The notes: generated from the letters alone by a model not told the origin. A stretch of 23,128 bases of DNA from JAIXRY01 sp964444515 (GCA_964444515.1 CAYUGY010000009.1:1-23128), one strand, 5' to 3'. Positions 1 through 7,707 are shown, numbered from the stretch's first letter. Numbers and translations are program-made.

Positions 1-1451
1 CTGAGGCAGGCGAGGTAACTAGCTGGGTCGTTAGTAAGTTCGGTGCGTTTTTGAGCAACGAAATGATGCGCAATATCATCGGCCAAAACAAGAGTTCGTT
101 TGATATACGAGAAATAATGGATAAGAAAAAAATCTTTATTGCGAACCTTTCAAAAGGACGTATTGGAGAACAAAGTATGAGTTTGCTTGGAGGTACAATC
201 ATCACCAAGATTTACTTGGCGGCCATGGAGCGTGCTGAAATGAGTCGTGACCAACTCGACAAAGCCGCACCATTTTATTTCTATGTGGACGAATTTCAAA
301 ACTTTTCTAATGAAGCTTTTGCCCAGATTCTTTCTGAGTCTCGAAAATACAAACTAGCGCTAACGGTGGCGAATCAATATGTCGCGCAGATGACCGAAGA
401 AGTTCGTGATGCGATTTTGGGTAACGTTGGCACAATGATTTCGTTCCGTATCGGACCTGACGACGCTGATATTTTTGAAAAACAATTCTCACCAGTTTTT
501 GTAAACGAAGATTTGGTGAACTTGGGTTTCGCCCAGGTATATTTACGCTTGATGATCGACGGGCAAGAGTCTCGTCCATTTTCAGCCCGTACTATTTTGC
601 CAGTCAATGAAGCACAGCCATACAGAGAAAAGGTGATAGAGCGATCAAGAGAACAGTATGCAAAATCTCGTCCGGCAGTTGAAGAAGCTATTATGATTTC
701 TCTTGCAGCCGCCAAGGCACCTGAACGACCAAGAACAGAAGGTAATTTTTCACCAAAAGAAAAATCAGGTGAAGAGAAATTTCCTAGAGAACCTGGAAAA
801 TTTTCTCCAGCGGGGGATAGAAAAGAACAATCACCTTCATTCAAGCCGACTTCCCCATCTGGATACGCCCCAAAAGGACCTGCAAACGGAAGTGTTAGTC
901 ATCAGAAACCTAACTTCCCTGCTCCTGTCAATAAAATTAGAGAGGCTTTCAAACATATTTTGCCAGAAAAGCACCCAGTTAAAGAAGCACCTCAGGTTGT
1001 CGAAAAGAAGTTTGAGCAACAAAAAATAGAACAATCATCAGTACAACAATCTATTCCAAAAGAAACAGTGGTACAGCCAGTTGTGCAAAAAAACACTTTT
1101 TCTTCAAAGATGCATCATATCCTTCGTGAATTAGAAGGAGTTGATGAACTTGAAAAAAGTATTACTGCTCCGAAAACTGAAGAGAAAAAACAAGGGCTAT
1201 CACTTGCTTCTTTAACAAAAGATAAATCAGCTTCGGCTGAAAAAGTCTCTTCACTCAAAGAAGCATTGATGAAAGTCTCACATGGTGCACAAGGAGAAAC
1301 ACCAAAACCACAACCTCCAAAACCAGCACCTGCTCCTATGCCGGTAAAACCAGTAATAACTTCGGATACTGATCAGGCAAAAGAAGTGTCTGGTGGTGAT
1401 ACAAAAAAAGAAGTCCCAGAAGATGTCCTCCGTAAACTTTTGGATGAATAA
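1..1451 (+). CDS. Type IV coupling-protein-like ATPase (VirD4/TraG/TraD type), 5' end cut by the window
   Basis: The frame is open from base 3 with no stop, so the gene starts outside the window. The TTG at 51 is only the first possible start inside it. The visible N-terminal part looks like the C-terminal half of a coupling ATPase that pumps DNA or protein at the membrane. It has a Walker B-like strand FYFYVDEFQNF at about 273-305 (acidic pair coded at 288-293). A sensor-like stretch, LALTVANQYVAQM, follows, and then conserved sequence to about base 640. The Walker A region would lie upstream. The last roughly 250 residues are rich in Pro, Lys, Glu, Ser and Gln and look disordered, with a few amphipathic segments. 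The gene ends 3 nt before the lamin-tail gene, so the two are probably co-transcribed. Proteins of this type are common in CPR genomes near pilus or secretion genes. The exact substrate cannot be told. Confidence 0.82.
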   Translation, partial: EAGEVTSWVVSKFGAFLSNEMMRNIIGQNKSSFDIREIMDKKKIFIANLSKGRIGEQSMSLLGGTIITKIYLAAMERAEMSRDQLDKAAPFYFYVDEFQNFSNEAFAQILSESRKYKLALTVANQYVAQMTEEVRDAILGNVGTMISFRIGPDDADIFEKQFSPVFVNEDLVNLGFAQVYLRLMIDGQESRPFSARTILPVNEAQPYREKVIERSREQYAKSRPAVEEAIMISLAAAKAPERPRTEGNFSPKEKSGEEKFPREPGKFSPAGDRKEQSPSFKPTSPSGYAPKGPANGSVSHQKPNFPAPVNKIREAFKHILPEKHPVKEAPQVVEKKFEQQKIEQSSVQQSIPKETVVQPVVQKNTFSSKMHHILRELEGVDELEKSITAPKTEEKKQGLSLASLTKDKSASAEKVSSLKEALMKVSHGAQGETPKPQPPKPAPAPMPVKPVITSDTDQAKEVSGGDTKKEVPEDVLRKLLDE

Positions 1452-1454
1452 TAT

Positions 1455-2837
1455 ATGAAAAAGGCAGTAGTCTACAGCATTATTTTGTTTCTTTTGATGA
1501 CAAAAAGTGTCTCGGCTACTGTCTTTTTCTCTGAGATAGCTTGGATGGGTACTACGGTCTCATCAACAAATGAATGGATTGAATTATTTAACGATGATGA
1601 TCAAAGTCAAAGTTTGGACGGATGGAAAATTGTTTCTGAAGATAACAATATTTCAATCAATCTATCAGGTACTATTTCCGCAAAGGGATATTATTTGATC
1701 GAGCGAACAGATGATGATTCTGTTCCAAACGCGTCAGCTGATCTGATTGCAACATTTGGTCACGGACTTTCAAATGACGGTGAGACACTCTACTTGAAAA
1801 ATGATGCCGGTAGTACAATCGAATCACTCAACTATGCAACTGGTTGGCCAGCAGGAGATGTCAGCACCAAAGACACAATGCAAAAAAGTAGTGGAACCTG
1901 GATCACTGCAAGTGCTACACCAAAAACTGGAAGTACTAGTCAATCATCAACGACAACTAACACCTCAACTACTGCTACTGGTGGTGGTTTGGCTGCGCCA
2001 AGTACGACTACATCTACCGTAAAAAAAGAACCAGTTTTACCAAAAGAAGCTGTTCTGATTTCGGTGCCAAAATCAATTAGTGTCAATTTGCCAATCAAGC
2101 TATCTGCCAAAGTGTTTGGTTCGTGGAGTGAACAAATTACCAGAGGATATTTTGTTTGGAGTATGGGAGATGGAAAATCTTTTACTGTAAATTATCTTGA
2201 TAAATTATCATATCATTACGAACGACCTGGTATATACAATGTCTCATTGTCTTATTTTGTATCACAATATCAAACAGAACCAACATATATTGGATCAAGC
2301 ACTATTACTGTGTCGAAAAATGTTCTTTCAATAACCAAGGACAGTGATGTGTTGTTTATCAAAAATACTGGTGAAGATGACGTCGATCTGTCTCAAAATA
2401 CCATTGTTGATAGTAGTCACACATTTGTTTTTCCGTTTGGTATGAAAATTATTGCAAAGGCTGAAATACCGATAACTCAAACAGTCACTGGATTTTCTTT
2501 TGTATCACCATCATTGGTATCAAGAGAAGGTGTTGTATTGGCATCAATTGCGCCGATTGAAGCACTTCCAGTGGTCGTAGAAAGCGCGCATACGTATGTT
2601 GTAGAAGATCCTAGTAGTAAACCTGTTCAACGGATGAGTACTACTGATAATAGTGTTGATTTGAATACTATCGATACTGATTCACTTGGTGCCAATGCTT
2701 CTGATGCCGGGTTTGTTGTTCCTACATGGTTAATTATACTCGCATTGTTGGTTCTTATTTTTGTCGGTGCATATTTGATGTATTTCAATAAAAAAGAAAA
2801 CTCATCTGCTGATGAGTTTTCTTTGATCGATGAGTGA
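1455..2837 (+). CDS. Secreted lamin-tail (LTD) and PKD-like domain surface protein with C-terminal membrane anchor
   Basis: The 460-aa product has a clear signal peptide (residues 1-21, cleavage near SVSA). A lamin-tail domain follows (about 22-150; FFSEIAWMG, NEWIELFN, LDGWKI and YLIERTDD are typical strands). Next come a Ser/Thr-rich linker (about 150-190), a PKD-like beta domain (about 200-285; FVWSMGDGKSF, YHYERPGIYNVSLSY) and a possible second LTD-like beta region (about 290-365). A C-terminal transmembrane helix (about 422-443) precedes a short acidic tail. It is probably displayed on the cell surface and held in the membrane at its C-terminus. LTD/PKD combinations recur in CPR bacteria but have no proven function; adhesion or envelope scaffolding is an inference. 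It begins 3 nt after the coupling-ATPase gene and has no visible ribosome-binding site. Its last codons contain a terminator hairpin. Confidence 0.85.
   Translation: MKKAVVYSIILFLLMTKSVSATVFFSEIAWMGTTVSSTNEWIELFNDDDQSQSLDGWKIVSEDNNISINLSGTISAKGYYLIERTDDDSVPNASADLIATFGHGLSNDGETLYLKNDAGSTIESLNYATGWPAGDVSTKDTMQKSSGTWITASATPKTGSTSQSSTTTNTSTTATGGGLAAPSTTTSTVKKEPVLPKEAVLISVPKSISVNLPIKLSAKVFGSWSEQITRGYFVWSMGDGKSFTVNYLDKLSYHYERPGIYNVSLSYFVSQYQTEPTYIGSSTITVSKNVLSITKDSDVLFIKNTGEDDVDLSQNTIVDSSHTFVFPFGMKIIAKAEIPITQTVTGFSFVSPSLVSREGVVLASIAPIEALPVVVESAHTYVVEDPSSKPVQRMSTTDNSVDLNTIDTDSLGANASDAGFVVPTWLIILALLVLIFVGAYLMYFNKKENSSADEFSLIDE
2797..2826. terminator. Bidirectional terminator inside the 3' end of the LTD gene
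   Basis: AAAACTCATC (2797-2806) pairs with GATGAGTTTT (2811-2820) around a TGCT loop, giving a 10-bp stem. A T-rich tract follows on each strand (TTTTCTTT on plus, TTTTCTTTTTT on minus). It serves the plus-strand LTD gene and the convergent sigma/DUF5667 unit. The hairpin lies within the final codons of the LTD gene, so the minus-strand transcript must run into that gene before stopping. Confidence 0.75.
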
Positions 2838-2852
2838 TCTTTATAGGAGATA

Positions 2853-3701
2853 TTATTTTTTTGTAGTTGTAGCAGTCGATTTTGTTGTAGAAGTTGCTAC
2901 TGGTTGAGGTGTGATAACTGCTTGTGAGAAATCTTCTGGAGAAACAATGTCGTGGGCAGGTGCTCCGTTGATAACACTGTCAATTTCTTCTGCTGCTGTC
3001 TTTGCTTGTTCAATCGTATCATTGATTTGTTCTAATGTACTTGAAAGTTTCAAGACAGGAGCAATTGGCAGTTCTTTTTTAATAATTTCTGTTGAGCTTG
3101 CTGTAATGGTAAATGTTGCTGGAACTTCAATGTCTTGATCTACATTTGTAGTGAGTGTCGAAAGGACTTCTTTGTGATCTTCAATTGTTTGTTCGAGTTT
3201 GGCTACTTCAATAACAGCGTCTTTTGATTCTTGTGTTGGATTTGCCTTGGCCTCTGTCATTTGTTCGTTTAGTGTTGTCAGTTGTGTATTGATTTGATTT
3301 TCTACCAAGACTTTGTTTTCAGGAGTAAGGTTTCCGTTGGTGCTCAATGTTTCGAGTTCTTTGAGACGATTTTCAACGCGAGTTTTTTGCCAAACGATCT
3401 TTTGTGCAGGCGTGCGGTATGTTGATGATTTGATTTCTTCAATTACACCAACTTTGAATGGGTAGAGTACGTCACCAGGAAGTGCGTTGTTTGCAATAGA
3501 ACCACCACCAACAAGGACAAAAATGAAAGAAAAGGCAACTACTGCTTTGCCAACCATTCCAAAAGAAGAAAAGATGTGGCGTGGGTGATATGGAGAAAGA
3601 ATTGGTGCAGTGTGGAGAGATTGTACAAGACGTGCACGAATAAGCGATTTTTCTGAATCACTCATTCGAACATTTTTCCATTGTGAATTGTTAATTTTCA
3701 T
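2853..3701 (-). CDS. DUF5667-type membrane protein, candidate regulator of the adjacent ECF sigma factor
   Basis: The 282-aa product has a short cytoplasmic N-terminus (1-48) and one transmembrane helix (about 50-67). A region with the DUF5667 signature follows (NNALPGDVLYPFKVGVIEEI, about 71-90), continued by charged helices to about 170. The tail is rich in Thr, Ala and Ser, with a Ser/Thr/Lys end. DUF5667 proteins are often found beside ECF sigma genes in Actinobacteria and CPR. Its start overlaps the sigma gene's end by 11 nt, which implies translational coupling. By position and topology it may act as a membrane anti-sigma or sensor, but no classical zinc anti-sigma motif (HxxxCxxC) is visible. 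The extracytoplasmic coiled region could sense envelope state. No ribosome-binding site is seen. Confidence 0.8.
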   Translation of the reverse strand: MKINNSQWKNVRMSDSEKSLIRARLVQSLHTAPILSPYHPRHIFSSFGMVGKAVVAFSFIFVLVGGGSIANNALPGDVLYPFKVGVIEEIKSSTYRTPAQKIVWQKTRVENRLKELETLSTNGNLTPENKVLVENQINTQLTTLNEQMTEAKANPTQESKDAVIEVAKLEQTIEDHKEVLSTLTTNVDQDIEVPATFTITASSTEIIKKELPIAPVLKLSSTLEQINDTIEQAKTAAEEIDSVINGAPAHDIVSPEDFSQAVITPQPVATSTTKSTATTTKK

Positions 3702-4209
3702 AATTGAGTTTGTCTTGTAATAATTTGATACCTCGGTGAATGCGTACTGACGTGGCGTTTTCGCTCATTCCTATCGAATCTGCGATCTCACTAATGGATA
3801 ATTCTTCGATTAGTTTGAAATACAGCACATCTCTATATTTGGGTTCAAGTGTGTCGATGACTTTTTTGACTTCTTCTACTTCTTGATGATGTACTGTTTT
3901 TTCGCCATAGTGAGTATCCGCTGGATCGAAACCTACTTCTCCGAGCTGATCGAGCGATAGTGCTTTTTTCTTTCGATAAAAGTCGATTACTGCATTGCCA
4001 GCTATTTTGTATAAAAATGCTCTGAGGTTTCCAACGCTTTTTCCTGACCGTATGTATTCCCAAGTCTTGATAAAGGTTTCTTGGGTTAGGTCAAGTGATA
4101 GCTCACGGTCGCCAGTTTTGTAATAACAGAAGCGGAAAATAGCGTCACTATATTTTTCATAGCAATCGAGGAAGGCTTTTTCTTGGTTTGTGGAATCTTC
4201 GCTATTCAT
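3691..4209 (-). CDS. ECF-type RNA polymerase sigma factor (sigma-70 family)
   Basis: The 172-aa product has the two-domain ECF layout. Region 2 spans about residues 12-80 (YSDAIFRFCYYKTG, LDLTQETFIKTWEYI, NLRAFLYKIAGNAVIDFYRKK). Region 4 spans about 115-168 (LEPKYRDVLYFKLIEELS and the helix-turn-helix SISEIADSIGMSENATSVRI). Regions 1 and 3 are absent, as expected for this class. I chose the ATG at 4209; a TTG one codon upstream (4212) is in frame but less likely. The gene overlaps the DUF5667 gene by 11 nt, forming a sigma/membrane-partner pair. A TATAAT on the minus strand at 4218-4213 is almost against the start codon, too close for a normal transcript, so the real promoter is probably further upstream in 4220-4320. 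Confidence 0.93.
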   Translation of the reverse strand: MNSEDSTNQEKAFLDCYEKYSDAIFRFCYYKTGDRELSLDLTQETFIKTWEYIRSGKSVGNLRAFLYKIAGNAVIDFYRKKKALSLDQLGEVGFDPADTHYGEKTVHHQEVEEVKKVIDTLEPKYRDVLYFKLIEELSISEIADSIGMSENATSVRIHRGIKLLQDKLNYEN

Positions 4210-4309
4210 CAATTATAGACGTATATGAATCCCATATATTACAGGGAAATATCGCTTTTTAAAGTATACGGTTTTTGCCTTGTTTTTGCTATAGAATATC
4301 GTGAAATAG

Positions 4310-4318
4310 TGATATTAT
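4310..4318 (+). promoter_or_regulatory. Extended -10 promoter for the NDH-2-like gene
   Basis: TGA-TATTAT (TGn plus -10 hexamer) ends 6 nt before the ATG at 4325. Transcription would be expected to start on or beside the start codon, giving a leaderless mRNA. No good -35 is visible. Confidence 0.5.
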
Positions 4319-4324
4319 GAATAT

Positions 4325-5551
4325 ATGAATTCAGATAAAAAACATAAAATTGTCATTATTGGCGGCGGTTTTGCTGGTGTTTCTTGTGCTCGCGAATTGG
4401 CCAAAAAAGCTCCTCTATTTGCAGAAATTATTCTTATTTCAAACAAGTCATACTTTGAATATTACCCAGCGCTTTACCGTGTAGTGACTTGCGCATCTCC
4501 AATCGAGGTCTGCGTACCGCTCGAAGACGTGCTTCCAGAGCGCGTAAAGATCATGAAAGACATTGTCACAAAGATTGTTCCAGAAAACAAAGAAGTTCAC
4601 GGACAAGACGGGATTGTGTATCACTACGACAACTTGGTGTTTGCACTCGGCAGTGAAGCGAACTATTTTGGTATCGAAGGAGTAGAACAATTGGCGTTTT
4701 CATTCAAATCAACTAACGACGCATTGAAAATCAAAAATCATATCTATGGCTTGTTTGAAGAACATATGCATCCAAGTGAAGAAGAACGGGTGTCACATTA
4801 TCACGTTGTGATTGTTGGTGCTGGTCCATCGGGAGTTGAAATTGCTGGTGATGTTGTGTCATTCATGAAGCGAATTGCTCGAAAGATGAAAGTTGATCCA
4901 TCTCTCGTAACTGTTGATTTGATTGAAGGTGCAGGAAAAGTCTTACCATCATTACCTGCTGATGTTTCTGCAAAAGTATTGAAGAAACTACAAAGTATGG
5001 GGGTCAATATTTTCTTGAACCGTACGTTGATGAAAGAAGATGTTGAACAAGTGTATTTGAAGGACATGTCGATGAAAGCAAAGACGGTGATTTGGACTGC
5101 AGGAACAAAAATTAATGCACTTGCAAGTACACTCTCAGGTGTCGAACTGTCTCCACGAAAAAGAGTAGTTGTTGATGAATATCTTCGAGTACCCGCACAC
5201 CGAGAAATATTTGTTGTTGGTGACTGTGCTCAGACGCAATATACCGGTCTCGCACAAACTGCAATGTTTGATGGTGCTTATGTTGCACATGTGATTAGTA
5301 ATTCACTTCGCAATAAATCATACAAAGAATATAAAGCGCAGTCTGTTGGATATGCGATTCCGATTGGTGATAATTGGGCAGTCTTTTCTATGGGTAAATT
5401 CAAACTGTATGGACGTTTTGCATATATGATGAGACATGTTATCGATTTTCATTTCTTTGCCGGCTGGATGCCATTTACAAAGGTTATAGGTCTATGGATT
5501 GATGGACGTAAGTATCGCAAAGAAAATAATTTGAAAGAATATGCCCAATAA
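4325..5551 (+). CDS. NAD(P)/FAD-dependent oxidoreductase, type II NADH dehydrogenase-like
   Basis: The 408-aa product has the two-dinucleotide-binding-domain fold. An FAD-binding GGGFAG lies at 13-18, near IVIIGGGFAGVSCAREL. A second Rossmann motif, VVIVGAGPSGVEIAG (about 161-175), binds NAD(P)H. The second FAD signature FVVGDCA is at about 296-302, and LAQTAMFDGAYVA follows. The C-terminus (about 370-400) is aromatic and hydrophobic, like the amphipathic membrane-attachment region of NDH-2. Such enzymes pass electrons from NADH to a quinone at the inner face of the membrane. Sulfide:quinone oxidoreductase is an alternative, but its conserved redox cysteines are not obvious. Most CPR bacteria lack a respiratory chain, so the acceptor is unclear. 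The 3' end overlaps the methyltransferase gene by 11 nt. Confidence 0.87.
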   Translation: MNSDKKHKIVIIGGGFAGVSCARELAKKAPLFAEIILISNKSYFEYYPALYRVVTCASPIEVCVPLEDVLPERVKIMKDIVTKIVPENKEVHGQDGIVYHYDNLVFALGSEANYFGIEGVEQLAFSFKSTNDALKIKNHIYGLFEEHMHPSEEERVSHYHVVIVGAGPSGVEIAGDVVSFMKRIARKMKVDPSLVTVDLIEGAGKVLPSLPADVSAKVLKKLQSMGVNIFLNRTLMKEDVEQVYLKDMSMKAKTVIWTAGTKINALASTLSGVELSPRKRVVVDEYLRVPAHREIFVVGDCAQTQYTGLAQTAMFDGAYVAHVISNSLRNKSYKEYKAQSVGYAIPIGDNWAVFSMGKFKLYGRFAYMMRHVIDFHFFAGWMPFTKVIGLWIDGRKYRKENNLKEYAQ

Positions 5552-6314
5552 GAAATCGTACAAAAAAGATACGTCATGGGAAAAGGTTTCGACTTGGTAT
5601 GATGAATACTTAGAAAAAAGTGATGACACATTGCAAGCAAAAGTCATTGCGCCAAACTTGATTCGTCTGTTGAATCTCAAGAAAGGAGATAGAATTATTG
5701 ATATTGCTTGCGGACAAGGATATTTTAGTCGACTATTTGCGCTCGGTGGTGCACAAGTTGTCGGTATTGATAGTTCAAAATCACTCATTGCTTCTGCGAA
5801 AGAAAAGTCTACAGATGTTAAATATTTAATACACAGTGCCGACAAGATGACAGGAATAACTGATTTATCACAAGACAAAGCGGTGATCGTACTTGCACTT
5901 GAGAATATCGATACAGTGCTCGGTGTACTGACTGAAGCAAAACGTGTATTGATTGATGGTGGTAGTTTGCATATCGTATTGATGCATCCATGTTTCCGTA
6001 TTCCAAAAGATAGTGACTGGGGATATGACGAAACTAAAAAGGTACAGTATCGAAGAACTGATCTCTATATGAAAGAAGTTGCGTATGCAATCGATGCGCA
6101 CCCAGGCCAAAAGACAACTAAGAAGATCACAACGACTTCATATCATCGACCACTGCAATGGTATTTCAAATTATTCAAAAAGGCAGGACTTTCTGTAGTT
6201 GGTCTTGAGGAATGGATTTCTCACAAAGAAAGTGGTGTTGGTCCGCGTAAAATGGCGGAAGATATTGCCCGCAAAGAATTCCCGATGTTTTTGTGTGTTG
6301 AATTAAAAAAATAA
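5541..6314 (+). CDS. Class I SAM-dependent methyltransferase
   Basis: The 257-aa product has the SAM-binding motif I DIACGQGYFSRLFA (about 54-67) after the strand GDRIIDI. The acidic residue that binds the SAM ribose is in VVGIDSSKSLI (D77). Later core strands include KAVIVLALENI and GGSLHIVLMHPCFR. A C-terminal helical part (about 155-257) probably sets substrate choice. The fold matches small-molecule or lipid methyltransferases of the Methyltransf_11/25 type; the substrate is unknown. The start lies inside the end of the flavoprotein gene (11-nt overlap), so it is translationally coupled. A quinone-biosynthesis C-methyltransferase would fit an NDH-2 partner, but nothing in the sequence proves it. 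Confidence 0.88.
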   Translation: MPNKKSYKKDTSWEKVSTWYDEYLEKSDDTLQAKVIAPNLIRLLNLKKGDRIIDIACGQGYFSRLFALGGAQVVGIDSSKSLIASAKEKSTDVKYLIHSADKMTGITDLSQDKAVIVLALENIDTVLGVLTEAKRVLIDGGSLHIVLMHPCFRIPKDSDWGYDETKKVQYRRTDLYMKEVAYAIDAHPGQKTTKKITTTSYHRPLQWYFKLFKKAGLSVVGLEEWISHKESGVGPRKMAEDIARKEFPMFLCVELKK

Positions 6315-6336
6315 CCACCAATGGTGGTTATTTTAT
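6309..6336. terminator. Bidirectional terminator between convergent genes
   Basis: ATAACCACC (6311-6319) pairs with GGTGGTTAT (6323-6331) around an AAT loop. A/T flanks extend the stem and give T-tracts on both strands. It overlaps the methyltransferase stop codon and abuts the stop of the minus-strand 70-aa gene. Confidence 0.85.
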
Positions 6337-6549
6337 TTAAGCAGAAGGACCTTCGATATAGATTGTTTTATCGGGAATATCATCAAAAGTGAATTCCATA
6401 AAAACTATTTCAGGTTTTGTGTTGATAGATATGTGTAACTTCGTGAAAGGAGCTATTCCTAGTTCCGCAGAAGTTATATCTTGTTCAATCATTTTTTTTG
6501 CTTTTTTCTCTACGTTTTTCTTGAAAACACCGCTTATTTTTATAGACAT
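6337..6549 (-). CDS. Hypothetical 70-aa protein
   Basis: I do not recognise a family. The product starts with a Lys-rich amphipathic helix (MSIKISGVFKKNVEKKAKKM). Alternating beta-like segments follow (KLHISINTKPEIVFMEFTF), and the end is acidic. There is no signal peptide or membrane helix. The coding potential is supported by a terminator directly at its stop and a good promoter (TGT-TATAAT, minus strand 6583-6575) upstream. It lies downstream of the kinase-like gene on the same strand but has its own promoter in the 41-nt gap. The resemblance to small ribosome- or nucleic-acid-associated basic proteins is superficial. Confidence 0.65.
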   Translation of the reverse strand: MSIKISGVFKKNVEKKAKKMIEQDITSAELGIAPFTKLHISINTKPEIVFMEFTFDDIPDKTIYIEGPSA

Positions 6550-6574
6550 AATAGGGAACTAATTAACCTTCTAA

Positions 6575-6583
6575 ATTATAACA
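6575..6583 (-). promoter_or_regulatory. Extended -10 promoter for the 70-aa gene
   Basis: On the minus strand TGT-TATAAT lies 25 nt upstream of the start codon at 6549, giving a leader of about 18 nt. It sits in the 41-nt gap after the kinase-like gene, so the small gene can be expressed independently. Confidence 0.5.
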
Positions 6584-6590
6584 TATATAA

Positions 6591-7274
6591 TTAATTTTGC
6601 AACTTTTTGGCTATTTCGCCTCGTATCCATTCAGCCTTACTTTCGTCTCGTTGAAAATAACCAGAAGCCATATCATATCGACCTGTTTTACTATTTAACA
6701 TAGGGACAGCGTCTTTATACGGGTTTTCTTCAGAACCCCAAGATCTTCCGGCTGTACCAAAGTCAATAATTGCAGGACCGCCATCTTTGTCTATCATAAT
6801 GTTGCCTTTGTGAAGGTCTCTGTGATAGATATTTGCATCGTGCATTAGTTTCAGTTGTCGATTGAGTTCTTTCCAAAAAGCTGTGTGATCATAGTTTTCG
6901 GGTAATGCAACATTTCTTTCGATAATGTCTTCAAAAGAAGGTCCCATAATACGTTCCATAATAATGTACTTATCTTTGGTTTCTTCATTTTGAATATAAG
7001 CAATAAGTGCTGGTACTCGGACACCAAGCTCTCCAATTTCTTCTTGATATTCAAATTCAGTTTCTTCATCATTACATCTCATTTGAGGTATTTTGTGTAT
7101 TTTTTTGACGCAAAGTTCACCGAAATGAGGATCATTAAGGCCAAACACTTCTGCGTTTCCACCAAGACCAATACTTTCAGATCGTTCAATTAGTCGCTCC
7201 AAGCATTCGTTAAGAGCTTTTTCTTCTTTCGATTCAACGTATCTTTTGATAATTTCAAATTTTGCTTCTTCCAT
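6591..7274 (-). CDS. Minimal protein kinase-like phosphotransferase
   Basis: The 227-aa product carries the core kinase motifs in order. The glycine-rich loop is GLGGNAEVF (36-44) and the ATP-binding lysine is in CVKKI (K57). A helix-C-like acidic stretch lies near 71-80, with the hinge IIMERIMG at about 104-111. The catalytic loop HRDLHKGN is at 151-158 and the metal-binding DFG at 171-173. Only about 55 residues follow the DFG, so the usual large C-lobe is missing. That places it with atypical kinases (RIO/Kdo/ABC1-like or small-molecule kinases) rather than full Ser/Thr kinases. All catalytic residues are present, so activity is likely. The target is unknown; the neighbouring 70-aa basic protein is a candidate partner only by position. 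Confidence 0.85.
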   Translation of the reverse strand: MEEAKFEIIKRYVESKEEKALNECLERLIERSESIGLGGNAEVFGLNDPHFGELCVKKIHKIPQMRCNDEETEFEYQEEIGELGVRVPALIAYIQNEETKDKYIIMERIMGPSFEDIIERNVALPENYDHTAFWKELNRQLKLMHDANIYHRDLHKGNIMIDKDGGPAIIDFGTAGRSWGSEENPYKDAVPMLNSKTGRYDMASGYFQRDESKAEWIRGEIAKKLQN

Positions 7275-7281
7275 ACTGGTT

Positions 7282-7290
7282 AGTATATCA
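7282..7290 (-). promoter_or_regulatory. Extended -10 promoter of the kinase-like gene
   Basis: Minus strand TGA-TATACT ends 7 nt before the ATG at 7274, predicting a leaderless or near-leaderless transcript. The -35 region is weak. Confidence 0.5.
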
Positions 7291-7313
7291 GGTATTTTGG
7301 TATATTTATACTG

Positions 7314-7342
7314 TTGAATAGGGTGTTTATTTTTGCTACAAT
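7314..7342 (+). promoter_or_regulatory. Promoter of the 101-aa gene, leaderless arrangement
   Basis: TTGAAT (7314-7319), a 17-nt spacer, then TGC-TACAAT (-10 at 7337-7342). The -10 ends exactly 6 nt before the ATG at 7349, so the predicted first transcribed base is the A of the start codon. Confidence 0.65.
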
Positions 7343-7348
7343 CACACC

Positions 7349-7654
7349 ATGGGAATCAAAAATTTTTTAATGAAAAGCGCGCTTCGGATGAAGGGAACTT
7401 CAAAAGAAGATGCTGAACGGATTGCAGAACAGCTGGAAAATAATCCACAAATGGTGGAAGCTTTGAAAGCATTAGATTCAAACAAAGAAGTCAAAGAATT
7501 GTTTGAAAAAATCCAAAAAGAAGTTGAAGAAAAAAAGAAAGAAGGTATGAATGAGATGTATGCCGGAATGCTCGTAGCAGGAAAATACAAATCAGAAATC
7601 GCAAAACATCGCGATGTCTTGGCACCGCTTATGCAAGTGATGATGAATAAATAA
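7349..7654 (+). CDS. Hypothetical 101-aa helical protein
   Basis: No family is named with confidence. The product is almost wholly helical and charged. A basic N-terminus (MGIKNFLMKSALRMKG) is followed by DAERIAEQLENNPQMVEALKAL, a Lys/Glu coiled segment (about 45-68) and a Met-rich end (LAPLMQVMMNK). There is no transmembrane helix. Its strong promoter and flanking perfect terminator support a real monocistronic gene. Small proteins of this kind recur in Parcubacteria, but the role is unknown. It lies just upstream of ychF but is insulated from it by the terminator. Confidence 0.75.
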   Translation: MGIKNFLMKSALRMKGTSKEDAERIAEQLENNPQMVEALKALDSNKEVKELFEKIQKEVEEKKKEGMNEMYAGMLVAGKYKSEIAKHRDVLAPLMQVMMNK

Positions 7655-7657
7655 AAC

Positions 7658-7690
7658 AAAAAATCACCGTTCACAGAACGGTGATTTTTT
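7658..7690 (+). terminator. Strong terminator after the 101-aa gene
   Basis: A 15-bp perfect stem (7658-7672 with 7676-7690), ACA loop, A-tract on the left and six Ts on the right. The -35 box of the ychF promoter overlaps its loop. Confidence 0.92.
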
Positions 7691-7698
7691 GTTATAGT
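7670..7698 (+). promoter_or_regulatory. ychF promoter, -35 inside the preceding terminator
   Basis: TTCACA (7670-7675), a 17-nt spacer, then TGT-TATAGT (-10 at 7693-7698), ending 9 nt before the ychF ATG. The -35 spans the terminator loop and its left stem edge. Confidence 0.55.
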
Positions 7699-7707
7699 GA
7701 GTCTTAT

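Noticed and set aside
4210..4212. TTG start for the ECF sigma factor
   Set aside because: An ATG follows immediately in frame and gives a standard N-terminus.
4213..4218. TATAAT as the promoter of the sigma gene
   Set aside because: Only 3 nt from the start codon; the transcript would begin inside the coding region.
7681..7707. Upstream in-frame start for ychF
   Set aside because: It lies within the terminator stem and the -10 region. MSLSIGIVGLPNVGKS is the usual start.
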